Positions 8,489 through 18,271 of a stretch of DNA of 64,000 nt are shown in pieces. Position 1 is the stretch's first letter, and each line of letters opens with the position of its first letter. Under the pieces are notes generated by a model. That model was not told the DNA's origin and did no database searches. It saw only the letters and a list, made by a program, of their open reading frames with translations. The stretch lies in assembly GCA_031262585.1 (NCBI GenBank), contig JAISHK010000004.1, forward strand, positions 1 through 64,000. Reading direction: 5' to 3'. The DNA is from Endomicrobium sp. (GTDB lineage Bacteria; Elusimicrobiota; Endomicrobiia; Endomicrobiales; Endomicrobiaceae). A program made the translations under genes and the position numbers.

Positions 8489-9439
8489 TTATTTTGTTTT
8501 TTGTATATATTTTACTGCGTATATAATTGCTTCTATCATTGCATTTGCATTTGCTTTATTCTTACCTGCAATGTCAAAAGCAGTCCCATGTCCAGGTGAT
8601 GTTCTTATAAAAGGAAGTCCAGCTGTAATATTGACTATTTTGGAAGCATCAATACATTTTAATGCGATCATTACCTGATCATGATACATTGCACATATCA
8701 AATCAAACATTCCATTTTTTATTTTTAACCACGCCGAATCTGCTGGAAGAGGTTTGGATATGTTAAAACCTGATTTGTTCAATATTTTATACGCTGGTAG
8801 TATAATCTTTTTTTCTTCAGTACCAAAAAGCGAATTATCGCCTGCGTGAGGATTTAAACTACACAATGCTATTTTAATATTTTTTTTCTTTATTTTTCTT
8901 ATGAAATCTATGCTTAGTTTTATTGTTTCAACAATATTTTTTGTTTTTATATTCTCGGATATTTTTGAGATGGGAATGTGTCTTGTAATCATAACGCTGT
9001 GTATTTTATTGCAAGACATAAGCATTGCCACTTTTTTGGTTTTCGTAATGGCAGCTATGAGTTCTGTATGACCATTATGATACACCCCAGCCATTTTTAG
9101 TGATTCTTTTGATACAGGAGCAGTAACAAGACCAAAAGCATTGCCCTGCATACAATATTTCACAGCTTTATTTATAGCTGAAACTGCTATTACCCCTGCT
9201 CTCTGCGATGGCATCCCTATTTTTAAGGAAGTGCCTATATTAGAAGATTCTATAAACTCAAATGGTAACTTGTTACCTTTAAAATATTTGGGCAATATTT
9301 GGGCTAGTATTTGTTTATCTCCAAAAATAACCGGACTACATTTTTTTTTTACAATTAAGGAATTTACGGCTTTAAGAGCTATTTCATAACTTATTCCCGC
9401 TGGATCTCCTAATGTAATTGCTATGCGGGTCTTCATCAT
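8489..9439 (-). CDS. pdxA: 4-hydroxythreonine-4-phosphate dehydrogenase PdxA
   Basis: Oxidises 4-phosphohydroxy-threonine in the DXP-dependent route to pyridoxal phosphate; its product is condensed by PdxJ, encoded at 20.1 kb. The 316-residue protein shows ITLGDPAGISYE at the N-terminus, the metal-binding NGHTELIA near residue 125, SLNPHAGDN near residue 195, the AMYHDQVMIALK segment near residue 257 and TSPGHGTAFDIAG near residue 283. All expected zinc-binding His/Asp positions appear present. The start lies 7 bases after the surA stop, so the two are one transcript; two adjacent ATG codons are possible starts. Confidence 0.95.
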   Translation of the reverse strand: MMKTRIAITLGDPAGISYEIALKAVNSLIVKKKCSPVIFGDKQILAQILPKYFKGNKLPFEFIESSNIGTSLKIGMPSQRAGVIAVSAINKAVKYCMQGNAFGLVTAPVSKESLKMAGVYHNGHTELIAAITKTKKVAMLMSCNKIHSVMITRHIPISKISENIKTKNIVETIKLSIDFIRKIKKKNIKIALCSLNPHAGDNSLFGTEEKKIILPAYKILNKSGFNISKPLPADSAWLKIKNGMFDLICAMYHDQVMIALKCIDASKIVNITAGLPFIRTSPGHGTAFDIAGKNKANANAMIEAIIYAVKYIQKTK

Positions 9440-9445
9440 AAATTT

Positions 9446-10492
9446 TTACCAAGTTTTATTTATTTTAATATTTGCTTTTGTTCTTAAATCACTAACATAA
9501 TCAGCATATACATCTTTAAAGTTTTCTTGAAGTAAAACTTCTGCTATATCATTTTTTACATCTTCAAAAGTTAAATCTCTTTTTGCTTTCTTTTCCTCAA
9601 TTTTAATAAAATGATATCCATCTTCAGTTTTTATTGGTTCTTTTGTATAACCACCTAATTTCATAGAGAAAACAATTCGTGAAATTTCAATTGGAAGGCC
9701 ACTTTTTGCAAATAGTCCTAGGTCACCATTTCTTGCTTTAGAATTAATATCCTCTGAGTATTTAGCTGCAACCTCTACAAAAGTATGTTTTTGAAGCTCT
9801 TTTTTTACAGTTGCAATTTTATCTTTAATAGCTTTTTCTTGAGTTTTAGACATATTCTTAGGAGAATTAATAAAAATTTGCCTTAATCTTACCTGTTCTT
9901 CCGTTAATCCTTTTAGTATATTAGCAAGATTTCCTACAAGAATTTCTTCTTCTTTAGAAACATTTTTCAGCTTGCTACCTTTCATTTTTGTTACAATTTT
10001 ATCATAAAGAGCTTTTACTTCTGCTTCAGAAGGTTTTTTAGTTTTGGGTTCCACAAATTGTTTTATAAGTTTTATAACTGCAATTTTATCACTTAACTCT
10101 TTTTCAAAATTAACAATAGTTATGTTTTCTTTTTTAAGCTCGGCAATAAATTCTGCCTCATTCGTAAACCTTTTTTTGATTTCAGAAATACTATCTTGTA
10201 ACTCTTTTCTCGAAACTTTAATTTTTTGTTTTTTTACTTCTTGTTTTAAAAGAATATACTCAATTTTTTGATTTAAAATAATATCTTTTAACTCATTTTC
10301 TTTTTGATCTGATACTGGTTTGTTTTGTTTATACTGTTCAAAAATAGGTAAAAAGATACTATTAAACTCTGACATAAGAACTGATTCTCCATTTACTACA
10401 GCCAAAGTTTTATCTACCACATCACATGAAGCAGCTACAAGATTTATTGTAAAGAATATTGTTGCTACTAATCCGCTAAAAAACTTTTTCAT
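9446..10492 (-). CDS. surA: SurA-like periplasmic peptidyl-prolyl isomerase/chaperone
   Basis: Secreted folding factor of 348 residues. A signal peptide (MKKFFSGLVATIFFTINLVAAS) precedes a SurA N-terminal chaperone region (VDKTLAVVNGESVLMSEFN, then LKDIILNQKIEYILLKQEVKKQ) and one parvulin domain at about residues 200-305 (LRQIFINSPKN, then ARNGDLGLFAKSGL, then EDGYHFIKIEEKK). A strong AGGAG site sits 8 bases before the ATG. SurA helps fold outer-membrane proteins, so the cell should still have an outer membrane. Upstream lies a dead paralogue of the same type; pdxA follows immediately. Confidence 0.88.
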   Translation of the reverse strand: MKKFFSGLVATIFFTINLVAASCDVVDKTLAVVNGESVLMSEFNSIFLPIFEQYKQNKPVSDQKENELKDIILNQKIEYILLKQEVKKQKIKVSRKELQDSISEIKKRFTNEAEFIAELKKENITIVNFEKELSDKIAVIKLIKQFVEPKTKKPSEAEVKALYDKIVTKMKGSKLKNVSKEEEILVGNLANILKGLTEEQVRLRQIFINSPKNMSKTQEKAIKDKIATVKKELQKHTFVEVAAKYSEDINSKARNGDLGLFAKSGLPIEISRIVFSMKLGGYTKEPIKTEDGYHFIKIEEKKAKRDLTFEDVKNDIAEVLLQENFKDVYADYVSDLRTKANIKINKTW

Positions 10493-10529
10493 AACAAATT
10501 CTCCTATAGTAGTTTATCATTTCTTTTAA

Positions 10530-11295
10530 TTCATTTTTTCACAGTTCATCAAGATATCTTTATCTATTGTGAGAAGTCTTATCTAACAAAACTTTTAACA
10601 TTATGGTTTATCATAATTTCAAATTCTTGTTTTTCATTTTTAAACCGTAAATCAAATTTTTCTTTCTCTAAAGTTCTCTTAATAGTTTCTTTTGATTTCT
10701 TAAAAAGCATTGAAAAGAATTTTTATTCATACACTTTTATATCACATTGATCCATATACAGAGAAGTTTCAACAACATTGAATAATTCACTATTTTTAAG
10801 ATTTAAAATTAACTTTTCAAATTCAGATATAAGTTTACTTTTTTCTGAAAGATTCTATAAATCCACGTTAAAATTTTTGTAGTTTTGATTTATTTAAAAA
10901 CACTTTAAACAAGTTGTAAATCATAACATTCATTGATTTTATGATTTCATAAAATCCTTTATAATAAGTTTCTAAAAGTAAGCTATTTTATTTGTCATAC
11001 TGTTTTTGCTATTCTTTTTTAAAGATATTTACGTGTTTTTATATTCTACTTTTTACCATATCCTTCTTTTTAGCAATTCCTTTAACAATATATTCTTCTA
11101 CTATAGCATCAATAAACTATTTTCTACACAATTATCTTTGCGTTTTTTACATTCATTGGTATCGTTGATAATTTTTTATTTAAAATATCGCCAGAAATCT
11201 TTCTTTATCAATATTTGCAATAACTTGTTCCTTTTTTACAAATACTAACAGAGATAATACTGCAGAAAATATTACGATTGTCAATATTAAACTCA
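10530..11295 (-). pseudogene. Relic of a second SurA/PpiD-like foldase
   Basis: Minus-strand fragments give MSLILTIVIFSAVLSLLVFV (membrane anchor), VIANIDKERF, then LLDAIVEEYIVKGIAKKKDM, and near the end SKETIKRTLEKEKFDLRFKN, which resemble in order the anchor, N-terminal chaperone part and last helix of SurA-family proteins. Stops and frameshifts separate them. It lies directly upstream of the intact surA on the same strand, so this was probably a tandem pair of which one died. Ends are approximate. Confidence 0.6.
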
Positions 11296-11993
11296 TAACA
11301 ATCTATTTTTCCTTTATATTGCACAACTCCAAGGATTTTACAAATTTACATTTTATTAGTCAAATTTTCTATTTGTAAAGCTAATATTGCCTAAAGAAAA
11401 CAGTAGAAATATTAATAAAATTAAAATTATCATTCTAAAACATATAAAGAAATTATGCAATTCCAAATTACAAAAATATTTTTTCCGAAAAATTTGAAAG
11501 TAAAAATATAAAATTCTTAATCTAAATTAAGAACAAAAATTAGTCGCTCATTTTTATTACAAATAATGCTACAAACATTGAAATAGCATATAATACTAAA
11601 ATTTGTTTTCAAAAATTTGCTTGTTTTAAAACTAAAATTAAAAAAATTAACTTCTTAGTGTTGCATAGATGAAAATACTATTAAAAATATATATTATCCA
11701 TAAAACAACACTTAAATTTATTATCTTGGATATCAAAACATTTAAAAAATATGACAAAGACAGACACAGACATATTGTCATTGAAAGAGAATATGCAACG
11801 ATATAATTTTAATATATTCTAAAGATTTTTCATAATTGAATACAATTCATATGATTAGTCGAAAGAATAAATAAAACGAAATTTACACATGCAACCATTA
11901 TGTAACAATCTTTTTGTATTGTCCTTATTATTTGTTTAATATTACTAGATTTTCAGATAAAGTGAAAATTCATATTGTAAGTTGTTATAACAA
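11296..11993. other. Gene-free stretch with hydrophobic fragments
   Basis: No open frame of useful length. On the minus strand two hydrophobic pieces are readable (MIILILLIFLLFSLGN near 11430, and SYFLNVLISKIINLSVVLWI near 11720), which may be scraps of a membrane protein. I cannot name the family. Confidence 0.3.
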
Positions 11994-13085
11994 TTATGCA
12001 TTTAATTTAAACTTTATAATATCACCGTCTTTAACTAAATATTCTTTTCCTTCACTTCTTAAAAGACCGACTTCTTTTACTGCTTTTTCGTTACCAAATT
12101 TAAATAAATCATCAAAACTCATAACTTCTGCTCTTATAAAACTTTTTTCAAAATCAGAATGTATTACCCCGGCTGCTTGAGGTGCAAGAATTCCTTTTCT
12201 TATAGTCCAGGCCCTTACTTCTTTCTCTCCAGCAGTAAGAAATACGGATAGGTCTAATAATTCGTAACTTGCTCTTATTAAACGATTAAGTCCAGATTCC
12301 ATAAACCCCAAATCTTTTAAAAATATATCCCGATCTTTTTCGGAAAGTTCAGTAAGCTCTGATTCTATTTTTGCACATATTGATATTGTTTGAGCATTTT
12401 CAGCTTTTGACTTTTCCTTAACAATTTCTGTATATTTATTTTTCATTAAAGGCAAGTTGTTTTCAGAAACATTACAAACGTATAAAGTAGGTTTTGCGGT
12501 TATTAAGAAGAAATTCTTTAGTATTTCTTTTTCTTCGTCATCAAGTGTTAAAATTCTTGCAGGTTTTCCTAATTCAAGATGTGCTTTAATTTTTATTGCA
12601 AGATGCTTTTCTACTATTTTTTTTTTATCGTCAAGACGAACGCTTTTTTCTAACCTTTCGAGTTTTCTAGATATCATATCTAGGTCAGATAAAATAAGTT
12701 CAGTATCTATAATTTCTATATCTTTTATAGGATTAACTTCACCCATAACATGTGTTATGTTTTTATTTTCAAAACATCTTATTACATGCACAATTGCAGC
12801 ACTTTCTCTTATGTGTGTTAAAAATTGATTACCTAATCCTTCACCATTCGCTGCACCTTTTACAAGTCCAGCAATATCTACAAATTCTACAGCAGCAGGA
12901 ATTATTTTTTTTGCATTATACAATTTCTTTAAAAAGTTCAATCTGAAATCAGGAACTGCAACCATCGCTATATTGGGATTTATTGTACAAAAAGGATAGT
13001 TGGCAACTTCAGCCCCTGCATTTGTTATAGCATTGAATAATGTTGATTTCCCGACATTAGGTAATCCTACTATACCAAGTTTCAT
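11994..13085 (-). CDS. ychF: YchF/Obg-family ATPase
   Basis: Universally conserved P-loop NTPase of the OBG group that binds ribosomes and prefers ATP. The 363-residue protein has G1 GLPNVGKSTLFNAIT at residues 5-19, the YchF signature NYPFCTINPN, DIAGLVKGA (G3) and a C-terminal TGS domain with AWTIRKGILAPQAAGVIHSDFEKSFIRAEV. Length is exactly that of the family. A GAGGG site precedes the ATG. It lies 23 bases downstream of proA on the same strand and is probably co-transcribed with it. Confidence 0.96.
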   Translation of the reverse strand: MKLGIVGLPNVGKSTLFNAITNAGAEVANYPFCTINPNIAMVAVPDFRLNFLKKLYNAKKIIPAAVEFVDIAGLVKGAANGEGLGNQFLTHIRESAAIVHVIRCFENKNITHVMGEVNPIKDIEIIDTELILSDLDMISRKLERLEKSVRLDDKKKIVEKHLAIKIKAHLELGKPARILTLDDEEKEILKNFFLITAKPTLYVCNVSENNLPLMKNKYTEIVKEKSKAENAQTISICAKIESELTELSEKDRDIFLKDLGFMESGLNRLIRASYELLDLSVFLTAGEKEVRAWTIRKGILAPQAAGVIHSDFEKSFIRAEVMSFDDLFKFGNEKAVKEVGLLRSEGKEYLVKDGDIIKFKLNA

Positions 13086-13108
13086 GAACCCTCTTTAATA
13101 TATGTGTA

Positions 13109-14374
13109 TTAGATTCTTATTGTTCCATTTCCTTTTACTACATATTTAGTAGTTGTAAGCTCTTTAATGCCCATAGCTCCACGAGCATGGAGTTTTTGAG
13201 TTGAAATTCCTATCTCGCAGCCTAATCCAAATACATTCCCATCGTGTAATCTTGTTGATGCATTTACAAAAACAGCCGAAGAATCAACTTCTGCAATGAA
13301 TTTATTAGCATTTTTTTTATCGTTTGTAACTATAGCATCAGAATGCATAGAACCATATTTATTTATATGTTCTATTGCTTCTTCTAATGAATCTACTATT
13401 TTAATAGATATCTTTAAATCAAGATATTCAGTTCTCCAATCTTTTTCTGTTGCTGATTTTATCGAATTGACTATTTTTTTTGATATTTCACACCCTATAA
13501 TTTCAACACCAGCATCGTTATATAGTTTACATAAAGATGGTAAAACTTTTTCTGCCAAATCTTTATGAATAAGCAGTGTTTCCATTGCATTACATACTGA
13601 GGGACTTTGACATTTTGCATTTAAAGCTATATTTATAGCCATATTGACGTCTGCATCTTTATCTATATATGTATGACATAGACCTTTCCCATGAAATAAG
13701 ACAGGAATAGTAGAATGATTTTTAATAAATTTAATCAATTCCTCGCTTCCTCTGGGTATTACTAAATCTATAAAATCATCAAGATGTAAAAGTTCACAAA
13801 TAACATTTCTATCCATAGTATCAATGAATTGAATAGCCCCTAAAGGCATACCTGCTTTTATTCCAGCAACACATATTGTTTTTGCAAGAATTTTGTTAGA
13901 ATTTATGGCTTCGTAGCCACCTTTTAAAATAACTGCATTCCCTGCTTTTAAACATAAAACAGCAGCGTCAACAGTAACATTTGGACGTGCTTCATAAATC
14001 ATTGCTATTACACCTAATGATACTCTTATTTTTTTAATATCGATATTAACAGAAGGAATGATTTCTTCAGCTATTGTCCCAATAGGATCTTGTAAAAAAA
14101 TAACGTCTTTTATACTCTTTATCATATTGTAAAAACGTTTTTCATTTAAAGTAATCCTATCTATAAAAGCTGAACCTATCCCAGCATCTTTTGCCGCTTG
14201 AATATCTATTTCATTGTAAAATAATATTTCTTTTATATTTTGTTGTAGAGCATCGACCATCGATAACAGGATATTGTTTTTTTGTTCAGAACTCATTGAA
14301 ACAAGTTTTCTTGAAGCAGATTTTGCAATTTGAGCTTTTGATAACATAGTTTGTTTTAATTCATTATTCCCCAT
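13109..14374 (-). CDS. proA: Gamma-glutamyl phosphate reductase ProA
   Basis: Reduces gamma-glutamyl phosphate to glutamate-5-semialdehyde in proline synthesis; ProC, the last enzyme, is encoded at 46.8 kb, whereas ProB is not in the window. The protein has the aldehyde-dehydrogenase fold with SLGVIAMIYEARPNVTVDAA near residue 115, LKGGYEAINSN, IPRGSEELI, and the catalytic-Cys region CQSPSVCNAMETLL near residue 254. It ends with the conserved HARGAMGIKELTTTKY. I chose the ATG at 14374 (421 residues), which has GGAG six bases upstream, over the track's TTG at 14386. Confidence 0.95.
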   Translation of the reverse strand: MGNNELKQTMLSKAQIAKSASRKLVSMSSEQKNNILLSMVDALQQNIKEILFYNEIDIQAAKDAGIGSAFIDRITLNEKRFYNMIKSIKDVIFLQDPIGTIAEEIIPSVNIDIKKIRVSLGVIAMIYEARPNVTVDAAVLCLKAGNAVILKGGYEAINSNKILAKTICVAGIKAGMPLGAIQFIDTMDRNVICELLHLDDFIDLVIPRGSEELIKFIKNHSTIPVLFHGKGLCHTYIDKDADVNMAINIALNAKCQSPSVCNAMETLLIHKDLAEKVLPSLCKLYNDAGVEIIGCEISKKIVNSIKSATEKDWRTEYLDLKISIKIVDSLEEAIEHINKYGSMHSDAIVTNDKKNANKFIAEVDSSAVFVNASTRLHDGNVFGLGCEIGISTQKLHARGAMGIKELTTTKYVVKGNGTIRI

Positions 14375-14469
14375 GATAAACTCCAACTAATTAAGTGCGA
14401 TAATCACTGCACTTTTAACTTTAAAAATGATTAAAAACTTATAATAAAATTAACATTAGGCACAGATTT

Positions 14470-14498
14470 ATTCTATCATATGTAAAAAATATGTTCAA
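14470..14498 (-). promoter_or_regulatory. Promoter upstream of proA
   Basis: On the minus strand TTGAAC and TAGAAT are separated by 17 bp. Transcription would start near 14463, leaving a leader of roughly 90 bases before the proA start. The leader shows no obvious attenuator or riboswitch fold. The call rests on consensus similarity only. Confidence 0.5.
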
Positions 14499-14549
14499 AT
14501 CTCTTATAAGTATAAAATTGACAAATTTATTAAAAAGGAAAAATTCTTA

Positions 14550-15710
14550 AAAAATGTACGCTCATTTTAACAATTACATTGCTAATATCAATAAAGCAGT
14601 TTCCATGCGTTCAAAAGATGTTTTTTTATTGCACTGAATGAAAATTACTGAACCAAAAGGTAACACACGAACAAATTCGAATTGTAAAATTAATAATTTT
14701 CGTGCTGCAAGAATCTTTTACCCTAATTAACACTTCAATCTACAACTTCTAAAAAATTTATAGCTATGTCTAAAATTGCTGAACAAGGTGTACATGACTA
14801 TGACTATTATGAATATAGTCACATCATATAAACTAAACCACTCAAGTATTATACAAAAATATGAGAATTTTTTTAAAGAAAAAGTTGATTTATTATAAAT
14901 AATATTACTTCAAAGCAAGAATATAAAACATTAAGAAAGCTTATAAAATAGTGGATGCAAATTTTTCTGCAAAAGTAAAAAATGAATATAAAGCAAGAAC
15001 TATATCAAAATTAACTCTTTTAGAAGAGCTAAAATTTTAGAGAGAAAATTTCCAATGTATATTCTACTATATATTTTACTGGACATTATTTAATAAAAAA
15101 TTTATAAATACTGTAGAAGTATCTGCTGAAATAGAAAATGATATGTCTGAATCTATTTTAATTTTAAATTTTTTGTAGTAAAAATGATTGAAGCTTTTAA
15201 CAAGTCTTTGAAAATTTACTACTTCGTGAAGTATCTTAAATATTATGAAAAAAGTCTCTGAAAACACATTTTCTTAACAAAAAACAAAACTTACACAAGT
15301 AGAGTATAGATACAAACAAGAGGTTGAATAATAAAACTCATTATGTTAAATTTGCTTTATTTGAGGATTTAGGGTATTTTATTAATTCAAAAAAGAACAA
15401 AGTAATTTTTAATCAATACAACGTAGATTATGTTGAAGCATTAAATTCAAAAAATCTCGCCTCAAAATAATTTTATAATGATCATTTAATTTAATAATCT
15501 TTAAACAGTACATATGTATTAAAAAGAAATATTTTAAGAAAAAGAAAACTTAACCTTATGAGACAAAGATATTCTCTCTATGAAATTCTAACAGTAAGTT
15601 TAATTGAAGAAGCTTGAAAATATGCTGAAATTTTTCTTCTTATGCTAAAACGATTTATCAAAATTACTCTCCTGTTACTAAAATAGAAACCTTATTTTAA
15701 TACTTTTAAT
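14550..15710 (+). pseudogene. Relic of the outer-membrane factor gene of an efflux operon (TolC-like)
   Basis: Heavily eroded plus-strand coding remains. The clearest piece is a segment reading LMRQRYSLYEILTVSLIEEA near 15555-15620, which resembles the late helix of TolC-family outer-membrane factors (RQRYxxG...VLDAQ pattern). Earlier pieces such as HYVKFALFEDLGYF are readable but not diagnostic. Its position immediately before membrane-fusion and RND relics on the same strand supports the identity; taken alone it would be weak. Confidence 0.4.
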
Positions 15711-15734
15711 ATAAGAAATTCAAATTAGAAAAGC

Positions 15735-16400
15735 TTAAACATTATTTTTATTTATTATTAATAATATTTCTCTTTTACAGAACAACAAAAGGGCACTACA
15801 ATAAAATTTAATTCTGGTTAAATAAAACATATAAAAAACAAATTTTCACTAAAATATACTTTTAGAGGTTCTATAAAGAAAACGTTAAAAATAATATGCG
15901 TTTTGAAATTAAAGAACAGTTTACTAATTATAATTTTAAGAAAGATGATAAGATTTTAAAAGTGAAAGTCTATCTAAAAGATGTGATGATCAAAACCAAT
16001 AAATTTTAAAAAACTAATTTATTTTATACAAGTAACAATATTTCACAAAAATTATTATTAAATTTGTGAATATATTCTATACAAGATGTAGCTTGTGAAT
16101 TAATAAGTAATCAAGAAATAAATTTTGAAATTAATATTCCTAAAAAAGAATATACATAAATTGGACGAAAGAGGTCAATTTTAAGCGATTCGTATCAAGA
16201 ATAAAGAATTTGTAAGAACTTTTGTAGCAATAGCTCGTACTCTAAAAGAAAGAATAAGAATTGTAAATATAAAAATTAATATAGATAATGAACTGATCTT
16301 TTACGTTCAAAAATGTTTCAAATAATATAATTCTATCGAATGATAAGACATTTTAGTTCGTGTATATAAAAGACACACAATGGCAGCTTACCGATAGCGT
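15735..16400 (+). pseudogene. Relic of an HlyD/AcrA-type membrane fusion protein
   Basis: Plus-strand fragments start with an N-terminal membrane segment (LKHYFYLLLIIFLFY near 15740). They continue with FEINIPKKEYT, then after frameshifts AIRIKNKEFVRTFVAIARTL and RIRIVNIKINIDNEL, which match the beta-barrel region of periplasmic adaptor proteins (pattern V-P-E-K...G-K-V...I-x-P-T-L-x-x-x-T-R-T-V). Most of the hairpin and lipoyl parts are missing or unreadable. It sits between TolC-like and RND relics in the usual gene order. Confidence 0.55.
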
Positions 16401-17560
16401 AAAAATGAAATTATAAAAAATTGAAAAGAATGATATTTTTGTTACTAGTGAATAATTTGACAAGATTAATAGTCTTGAAAAAAATGATTTCTTCTTCAAA
16501 ACTCAGAGTATTAATATTACGACGTATTTCATTATGAAATAAATATAAATTTTGTTGTTATTGATATAAAAGAAAATCTTTCTCATGTGCGTAATTTATT
16601 GCCAAAAGAAAACTAAAAAACTCATTATTGCTAAATTTAAATAATCTGCCACACCTCTACACCTATAAAATCATTATAACTATAATTTCGGAATTTTCTA
16701 CATAAGAGTTTAGAAATATTTTTGAAAATACTATTAAAGAAAAAATAATACATGTTTCTGTGATTACTGATATCGAAATAGTTATTAGAAAAAGAAAACT
16801 TATTATCTTATGATACTATACTTGATGTTATACAGAAAATAAATCTTTCAAACATTTCATACCTACTGGAACAGTAGATGAAAAAAATAATAGTTATATT
16901 ATAAAAACAATAGAGAAAAATATACTGATGTAGAAGTGAAAATACGCATTAATTACTGCTCCATCTAGCTCTGTTGTAAAAATAAAAAACATTGTAACTT
17001 TAAAGTTTTACCTTATGAAATTACTTCATTTCAAAACTTAATCTAATTGTCTTTATATATTCAAAAATCTATAATTAATACAATAAATGTGGTTTAAAAA
17101 TAACTGATAAATTAAAATATGTGTTACAGCTTTAAGTATTGTAAAAATGATACTAAATTATATGGTAAGCTATATATTCTTTTTGAAAAGCTCTTGTTGA
17201 CATAGTTTTACTTACTGGAATTTTATTTTTATTATGAAAAATATTAAAATGTAATAAAATAATGACTATACATTACTTTTAAATCTTTTAATATCAATGT
17301 TTTTTATTTATTTTCAAAAAAGCAATTAAGGTTGTGAATTTCAATAATCAAAGATGGATAATGTGAAATATTTCTTTCCGACATTATAACCGTATTCTTT
17401 CTTTAGTATTTTGGGATCTTTTAATGAAAACATTAAAAGAACATCTGTTAAAATAGGGGAAAAACATACTTTTATTGAAGTTGTTATTTTAAAAAAGATG
17501 AATATTTTGAATCAAAGTTTAGGAAAATTTTACTGATTACAATCCTGCATTTTGTATTAT
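16400..17560 (+). pseudogene. Relic of an RND (HAE1/AcrB-type) efflux pump
   Basis: Several frames together give HVRNLLPKE, then FRNIFENTIKEKIIHVS with ITDIEIV, then IQKINLSNIS, PTGTVDEKNNSYIIKTI and VVKIKNIVTLK. This is the porter-domain order of RND pumps (VRDxxxxVxxxLP; VxxVEVxGGxEREI; NxNIPAGxI). Further on EKALVDIVLLTGILFL and ISMFFIYF match the first transmembrane bundle. The relic is far shorter than the 1000-residue family, so large deletions have occurred in addition to point decay. Nothing recognisable follows up to the phasin gene. Confidence 0.7.
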
Positions 17561-17781
17561 TTATCATAATTTCTAACACTGCAGGAACTAAAAAAATATA
17601 ATGAATTTCTAGAATGAGAGAAGACAAACCCGAGATAAATCCCTTTTGTTGGACATTCAATGTTTAAGGATGTAAATAAGGTGTTACTTTTGTTTATTAT
17701 AAATTTACAAAAGTAGACTATGCACAAATCACAAAAAAAGATGCCAAATAAATTTATATCAATCATTCGTTTTCTAAAATC
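17561..17781. other. Short gene-free stretch before the phasin gene
   Basis: A 69-residue frame on the minus strand here has no recognisable features and looks like a chance frame. It may cover further debris of the dead efflux operon. Confidence 0.3.
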
Positions 17782-18102
17782 TCATTTTTTATTTTTTTTA
17801 GTTTTTGCAGATTTGTGAATTTGAGCTTTTAAATTTTCAAGTTCTTTATTAAGACGTGCTATTTCCTTATTGGTTATAATCCCCATTTGACTTATCGTTG
17901 TTCTGACTGTTTCATGAATTTTTCTTGATAACTCTTTTTTTGTATCTTCAGCTTGCTTTATAGCTTTTTCAATAAATTTTTTACCCTCTGCTACCCCTAA
18001 CTTATTTTCTTTTACAAACTGTTTTGCCATTTTTTCAATTTTCGATTTTCCTTTTAATGCTAAACCTATACCTGCATAAAATACTGATTTCAAATTTTTC
18101 AT
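17782..18102 (-). CDS. Phasin-family / coiled-coil small protein
   Basis: Small basic, highly helical protein (106 residues from the chosen start). It begins MKNLKSVFYAGIGLALKGKSK and continues with a long amphipathic helix (VAEGKKFIEKAIKQAEDTKKEL) and a coiled coil (EIARLNKELENLKAQIH), ending in a Lys tail. This is the layout of the phasin superfamily, whose members coat polyhydroxyalkanoate granules or act as PhaR-like regulators. No PHA gene is in the window, so the granule link is not supported locally. I use the ATG at 18102, preceded by AGAGGG, not the track's TTG at 18123. It lies 169 bases downstream of glmS. Confidence 0.7.
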   Translation of the reverse strand: MKNLKSVFYAGIGLALKGKSKIEKMAKQFVKENKLGVAEGKKFIEKAIKQAEDTKKELSRKIHETVRTTISQMGIITNKEIARLNKELENLKAQIHKSAKTKKNKK

Positions 18103-18271
18103 TTTCACCCTCTTTGAAAACAATTTATACTCAATTGAACTTTATTAATAAATTTATATCAAAAATCTTAAATTTTATTAAAGAAAGAACTAAAGTAAAT
18201 AGCGTAAAAATCCAAAGCTAAACCAATAAAGTATCATTACTACTTAATTATTCTTAAATCAATATAAAATA

